Below are positions 6,174-8,677 of a DNA stretch of 8,677 nt, in pieces; position 1 is the stretch's first letter, and the number at the start of each line of letters is the position of its first letter. The notes beneath the pieces were generated by a model, which was not told the DNA's origin, searched no databases, and saw nothing but the letters and a program-made list of their open reading frames with translations. The position numbers were made by a program, and so were the translations under genes. Source of the stretch: a bacterium (GTDB lineage: Bacteria > NPL-UPA2 > JAGMAN01); assembly GCA_023130215.1 (NCBI GenBank), contig JAGMAN010000043.1, forward strand, positions 1 to 8,677, written 5' to 3'.

Positions 6174-6182
6174 TCACCTCCT
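6174..6182 (-). promoter_or_regulatory. Strong Shine-Dalgarno of the hicB-like gene
   Basis: AGGAGGTGA on the minus strand, four bases before the ATG at 6169. It lies between the two candidate starts and so decides for the downstream one. It is much stronger than the ribosome binding sites of pyrK, pyrD or pyrF, suggesting an independently evolved expression unit. Confidence 0.8.
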
Positions 6183-6207
6183 ATATTCAATGTTGGCTAA
6201 CAATTGA

Positions 6208-6231
6208 TTGGTTTGCGTTTTTGCAAACCAA
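6208..6231. repeat. Perfect 9-bp hairpin upstream of the hicB-like gene
   Basis: TTGGTTTGC, loop GTTTTT, GCAAACCAA. It lies in the 126-base leader between the pyrC stop and the hicB-like start. A second, weaker dyad (TGTT-GGCT-AACA, 6191-6202, with CAA/TTG flanks) lies between it and the Shine-Dalgarno, a position that could serve as an operator. No T-run follows on the minus strand, so it is not a standard terminator. Confidence 0.55.
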
Positions 6232-6279
6232 CCCCGTATTTAGCGCATTTCTTTGCAAAGCTAATCTTTAGTAGACGGG

Positions 6280-6293
6280 CTAAACCGAAACTT
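6280..6293. repeat. Inverted repeat, right copy, next to the pyrC stop
   Basis: CTAAACCGAAACTT, the inverted partner of 5878-5892. It begins two bases after the pyrC stop codon. Together the two copies bracket about 415 bases holding the hicB-like gene and its upstream hairpins. Confidence 0.55.
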
Positions 6294-6295
6294 AA

Positions 6296-7582
6296 TTACG
6301 GACAGAACTTGCCGTCCTTCATCACTATCTTTCCCCCCACTATGGTGGTGGAGGCAACACCTTTTAATTTCCAGCCGATGAAAGGGGAGTTCCTGCTTTT
6401 AGACTGAAATTCTTCCGGCCTGACTGTCCTCTCCTTGCTGAGGTCAATAATAGCAACGTCCGCATCAGCTCCCACCGATAAGGTTCCTTTCCCGATTCCT
6501 AAAATCTTAGCTGGATTTATGGACATCTTAGCTATGGCGTCCGTTAAAGTTAAGAAACCTTCCTCAACCGCCTTGAGCACTAAGGGTAGAGCTGTCTCCA
6601 GCCCAATTATCCCGAATGGGGCAAGATTATATTCTACCTCTTTCTCCACTATCGTGTGAGGAGCATGGTCAGTGGCAATTACATCTATCGTCCCATCTTT
6701 CAAGCCTTCCTTAATGGCCTCCACATCCCCGGCCGTTCTCAAGGGAGGGTTCATCTTGGTGTTGGTGTCAAAGGTGCGCACCGCCTCATCGGTTAAGCTG
6801 AAATAGTGAGGAGCTGTCTCGCAGGTTACTTTTATACCGCCTGCCTTAGCCTGTCTTACTAACTGCACTGATTTAGCTGTGCTGATATGAGCGATATGGA
6901 TATGACTTCCCGCCAGGTGGGCCAAAGAGATGTCCCGGGCTACCATAACTTCCTCTGCTTCCCTGGGTATACCGACAAGTCCCAGGAGAGTGGAGCTATA
7001 TCCCTCGTTCATCACGCCCTCTGCACTCAAATCCTTATCCTCGCAATGAGAAATAATGGGTAGATCAAACATCTTGGCATACTCCAGGGCTCGGCGCATA
7101 ACCTCTGAATTTCTCACTGGTTCCCCATCATCGGAGATAGCCACTACGCCCGAATGCTTAAGCTCACCAATTTCAGAAAGCTCCTCGCCCCGAAGGCCTT
7201 TGGTTACGCTGCCAATGGGATAGACATTGACGGCGCCTGTTTTCCTGGCCTGAGAATAGATAAACTCCACTGTGCCTTGATTATCTATAACCGGGGTGGT
7301 ATTGGCCATACAGGCGACGCTGGTGAATCCTCCCGCCGCCGCGGACCGGGTGCCAGTTTCGATTGTCTCCTCATCTTCTCTGCCCGGCTCTCGAAGATGG
7401 ACATGCATATCCACTAAGCCAGGACAGACTACCTTCCCCTTGGCTTCTATGGCCCCGGCTCCCTTATTGGAAATCTTTTTCTTGAGAGCGACAATCTTAC
7501 CATTTTCAATGAGAAGGTCAGAGACTTTATCCAGACCACCTGCGGGGTCAATTACCCTTCCGCCTTTAATTAACAGCTTCAC
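6296..7582 (-). CDS. pyrC: Dihydroorotase (PyrC, class I, zinc amidohydrolase)
   Basis: Cyclises N-carbamoyl-aspartate to dihydroorotate, third step of the pathway; cytosolic. From the GTG at 7582 the protein has 428 residues, the size of B. subtilis-type PyrC. The metal and catalytic residues are visible: [10 protein letters not shown] with H60 and H62, ISDDGEP with D151/D152, ISHCED with H179, HIAHIST with H232, and ATDHAPHT with D305. NTKMNPPLR and the C-terminal amidohydrolase strands (ADVAIID) are also present. The frame extends 17 codons upstream to an ATG at 7633, but that segment has no family similarity, whereas AGGAGG lies five bases before the GTG and the protein then begins [13 protein letters not shown], as is usual. 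The gene overlaps pyrB by 17 bases. Confidence 0.96.
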   Translation of the reverse strand: MKLLIKGGRVIDPAGGLDKVSDLLIENGKIVALKKKISNKGAGAIEAKGKVVCPGLVDMHVHLREPGREDEETIETGTRSAAAGGFTSVACMANTTPVIDNQGTVEFIYSQARKTGAVNVYPIGSVTKGLRGEELSEIGELKHSGVVAISDDGEPVRNSEVMRRALEYAKMFDLPIISHCEDKDLSAEGVMNEGYSSTLLGLVGIPREAEEVMVARDISLAHLAGSHIHIAHISTAKSVQLVRQAKAGGIKVTCETAPHYFSLTDEAVRTFDTNTKMNPPLRTAGDVEAIKEGLKDGTIDVIATDHAPHTIVEKEVEYNLAPFGIIGLETALPLVLKAVEEGFLTLTDAIAKMSINPAKILGIGKGTLSVGADADVAIIDLSKERTVRPEEFQSKSRNSPFIGWKLKGVASTTIVGGKIVMKDGKFCP

Positions 7583-8501
7583 CCTTTCCTCCTGCCAGTA
7601 GATAGAGCACAGCCATTCTGATGGCCAATCCATTGGTTACCTGGTCCAGGATTACGGAATAAGGACCATCGGCTATATCTGGGTCTAACTCCACTCCGCG
7701 GTTTATCGGACCCGGATGCATAATGAGAATATCAGGGCGAGCTACTTTAAGACGCTCCCGGTTTATTCCAAAGAGCTGGCTATATTCCCGAATAGATGGG
7801 AAGAGACTACGATGCTGCCGTTCCATCTGAATCCTTAACACATTAATGACATCTGCAGACTTAATTGCAGGCTCCACCTGGTGGTAAACCTTAACTCCCA
7901 TTCTCTCTACCTCAGGAGGGATGAGGGTGGCAGGACCAGCTACGGAAACTTGCGCTCCTAATTTACAAAGTCCCCAGATGTTAGAGCGGGCTACCCGGCT
8001 GTGAGCAATATCGCCAACGATGGTTACCTTAAGTCCCTTGATTTTTCCCTTCTTCTCCCTCATAGTGAAAATATCCAGGAGTCCCTGAGTAGGATGCTCA
8101 TGAGCCCCATCGCCAGCATTAACGATGGAAGGGGTAACCTCCTTAGCCAAGAGATGGGGTGCCCCGGGCATGGAATGGCGCATGATGATGATGTCCACTT
8201 TCATGGCTTCAATATTACGAGCGGTGTCCTTGAGTGTCTCTCCCTTAACTACGCTGGAAGTGGAAGCAGATATACTTACCGTATCGGCAGAGAGCCTCTT
8301 AGCGGCTAACTCAAAAGAGGTTCTGGTTCTGGTGCTCGGCTCGAAGAAAAGATTGACAATGGTCTTCCCCCTTAAAGCAGGCACTTTCTTAATAGGACGA
8401 AGGCTGATCTCTTTAAAGGATTCAGCCGTATCTAAAATAAAGTTAATTTCTTCAGCCGTTAATTCCTCCAGCCCCAAAAGGTCTTTTCTCTTCCACTGCA
8501 T
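7566..8501 (-). CDS. pyrB: Aspartate carbamoyltransferase catalytic subunit (PyrB)
   Basis: Condenses carbamoyl phosphate with aspartate to N-carbamoyl-aspartate, the committed step; cytosolic trimer. The 311-residue protein has the carbamoyl-phosphate signature [13 protein letters not shown] (52-64) and SSVVKGET (82-89, donating Ser and Lys to the neighbouring active site). It also has HPTQGLLD (136-143), the aspartate-binding VLRIQMERQ (221-229) and MHPGPINRG (261-269). The downstream gene is pyrC, not the regulatory subunit gene pyrI, consistent with an unregulated Bacillus-type trimer. The ATG at 8501 lies three bases after the pyrR stop, with a GAGGGG ribosome binding site in the pyrR end. 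The 3' end overlaps pyrC. Confidence 0.97.
   Translation of the reverse strand: MQWKRKDLLGLEELTAEEINFILDTAESFKEISLRPIKKVPALRGKTIVNLFFEPSTRTRTSFELAAKRLSADTVSISASTSSVVKGETLKDTARNIEAMKVDIIIMRHSMPGAPHLLAKEVTPSIVNAGDGAHEHPTQGLLDIFTMREKKGKIKGLKVTIVGDIAHSRVARSNIWGLCKLGAQVSVAGPATLIPPEVERMGVKVYHQVEPAIKSADVINVLRIQMERQHRSLFPSIREYSQLFGINRERLKVARPDILIMHPGPINRGVELDPDIADGPYSVILDQVTNGLAIRMAVLYLLAGGKGEAVN
7588..7593 (-). promoter_or_regulatory. Shine-Dalgarno that sets the pyrC GTG start
   Basis: AGGAGG on the minus strand inside the last codons of pyrB (encoding the AGG of LLAGGKG), five bases before the GTG at 7582. It supports the GTG start over the upstream ATG and allows reinitiation by ribosomes finishing pyrB. 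Confidence 0.8.
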
Positions 8502-8504
8502 ATC

Positions 8505-8677
<173 letters not shown>

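Noticed and set aside
6191-6295. In-frame continuation of pyrC past its stop into the leader of hicB as an extended or degraded gene
   Set aside because: The roughly 33 codons after the stop stay open but resemble no dihydroorotase tail or HicA; PyrC is already full length.
7583-7633. N-terminal extension of PyrC from an ATG at 7633
   Set aside because: The 17 extra residues have no family similarity, and a strong AGGAGG places the start at the GTG at 7582.

Overview
The window is a piece of a bacterial chromosome that carries most of a de novo pyrimidine (UMP) biosynthesis operon. Every supported gene is on the minus strand, so transcription runs from high to low coordinates. In that order: the 3' end of pyrR (8505-8677), pyrB (7566-8501), pyrC (6296-7582), a solo hicB-like antitoxin gene (5867-6169), pyrK (4963-5847), pyrD (4049-4978), a remnant of a type I restriction specificity gene (3890-4048), a large fused TcmP / SPL-like radical SAM gene (1863-3893), pyrF (1002-1721), pyrE (421-990) and the 5' part of a yicC-family gene (1-419).

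The order pyrR-pyrB-pyrC-...-pyrK-pyrD-pyrF-pyrE is the Bacillus subtilis-type order. The class 1B dihydroorotate dehydrogenase (PyrD plus the flavin/iron-sulfur subunit PyrK, NAD-linked) points to a bacterium with a Firmicutes-like or anaerobe-like pyrimidine pathway. Short AAGTTTAAAGTTC-like repeats inside pyrK are of a kind I associate with genomes of uncultured subsurface lineages, but I cannot name the phylum from this window. No carA/carB genes are present. In B. subtilis they lie between pyrC and pyrK, exactly where hicB lies here.

Together PyrB, PyrC, PyrD/PyrK, PyrE and PyrF convert carbamoyl phosphate plus aspartate to UMP, and PyrR would be the UMP/PRPP-sensing regulator. Most native junctions overlap or are separated by a few bases (pyrR/pyrB 3 nt, pyrB/pyrC 17-nt overlap, pyrK/pyrD 16-nt overlap, pyrE/yicC 1 nt), which suggests one translationally coupled transcript. 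The PyrR-binding leader would lie upstream of pyrR, outside the window.

Two accessory insertions interrupt this compact operon. (1) At 5867-6295 there is a solo HicB-type antitoxin gene with no HicA toxin, preceded by hairpin-rich DNA and bounded by 12-nt inverted repeats. (2) At 1722-4048 there is an A+T-rich block with a C-terminal HsdS remnant whose stop codon overlaps the TTG start of a 676-residue protein. This protein fuses a TcmP domain (methyltransferase-like Rossmann core) to a spore-photoproduct-lyase-like radical SAM domain. The fusion is the most interesting item: it suggests a two-activity enzyme for modifying or repairing nucleic acid, probably horizontally acquired and read from the pyr promoter. 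I see no rRNA, tRNA, CRISPR array, transposase, or convincing promoter or terminator.
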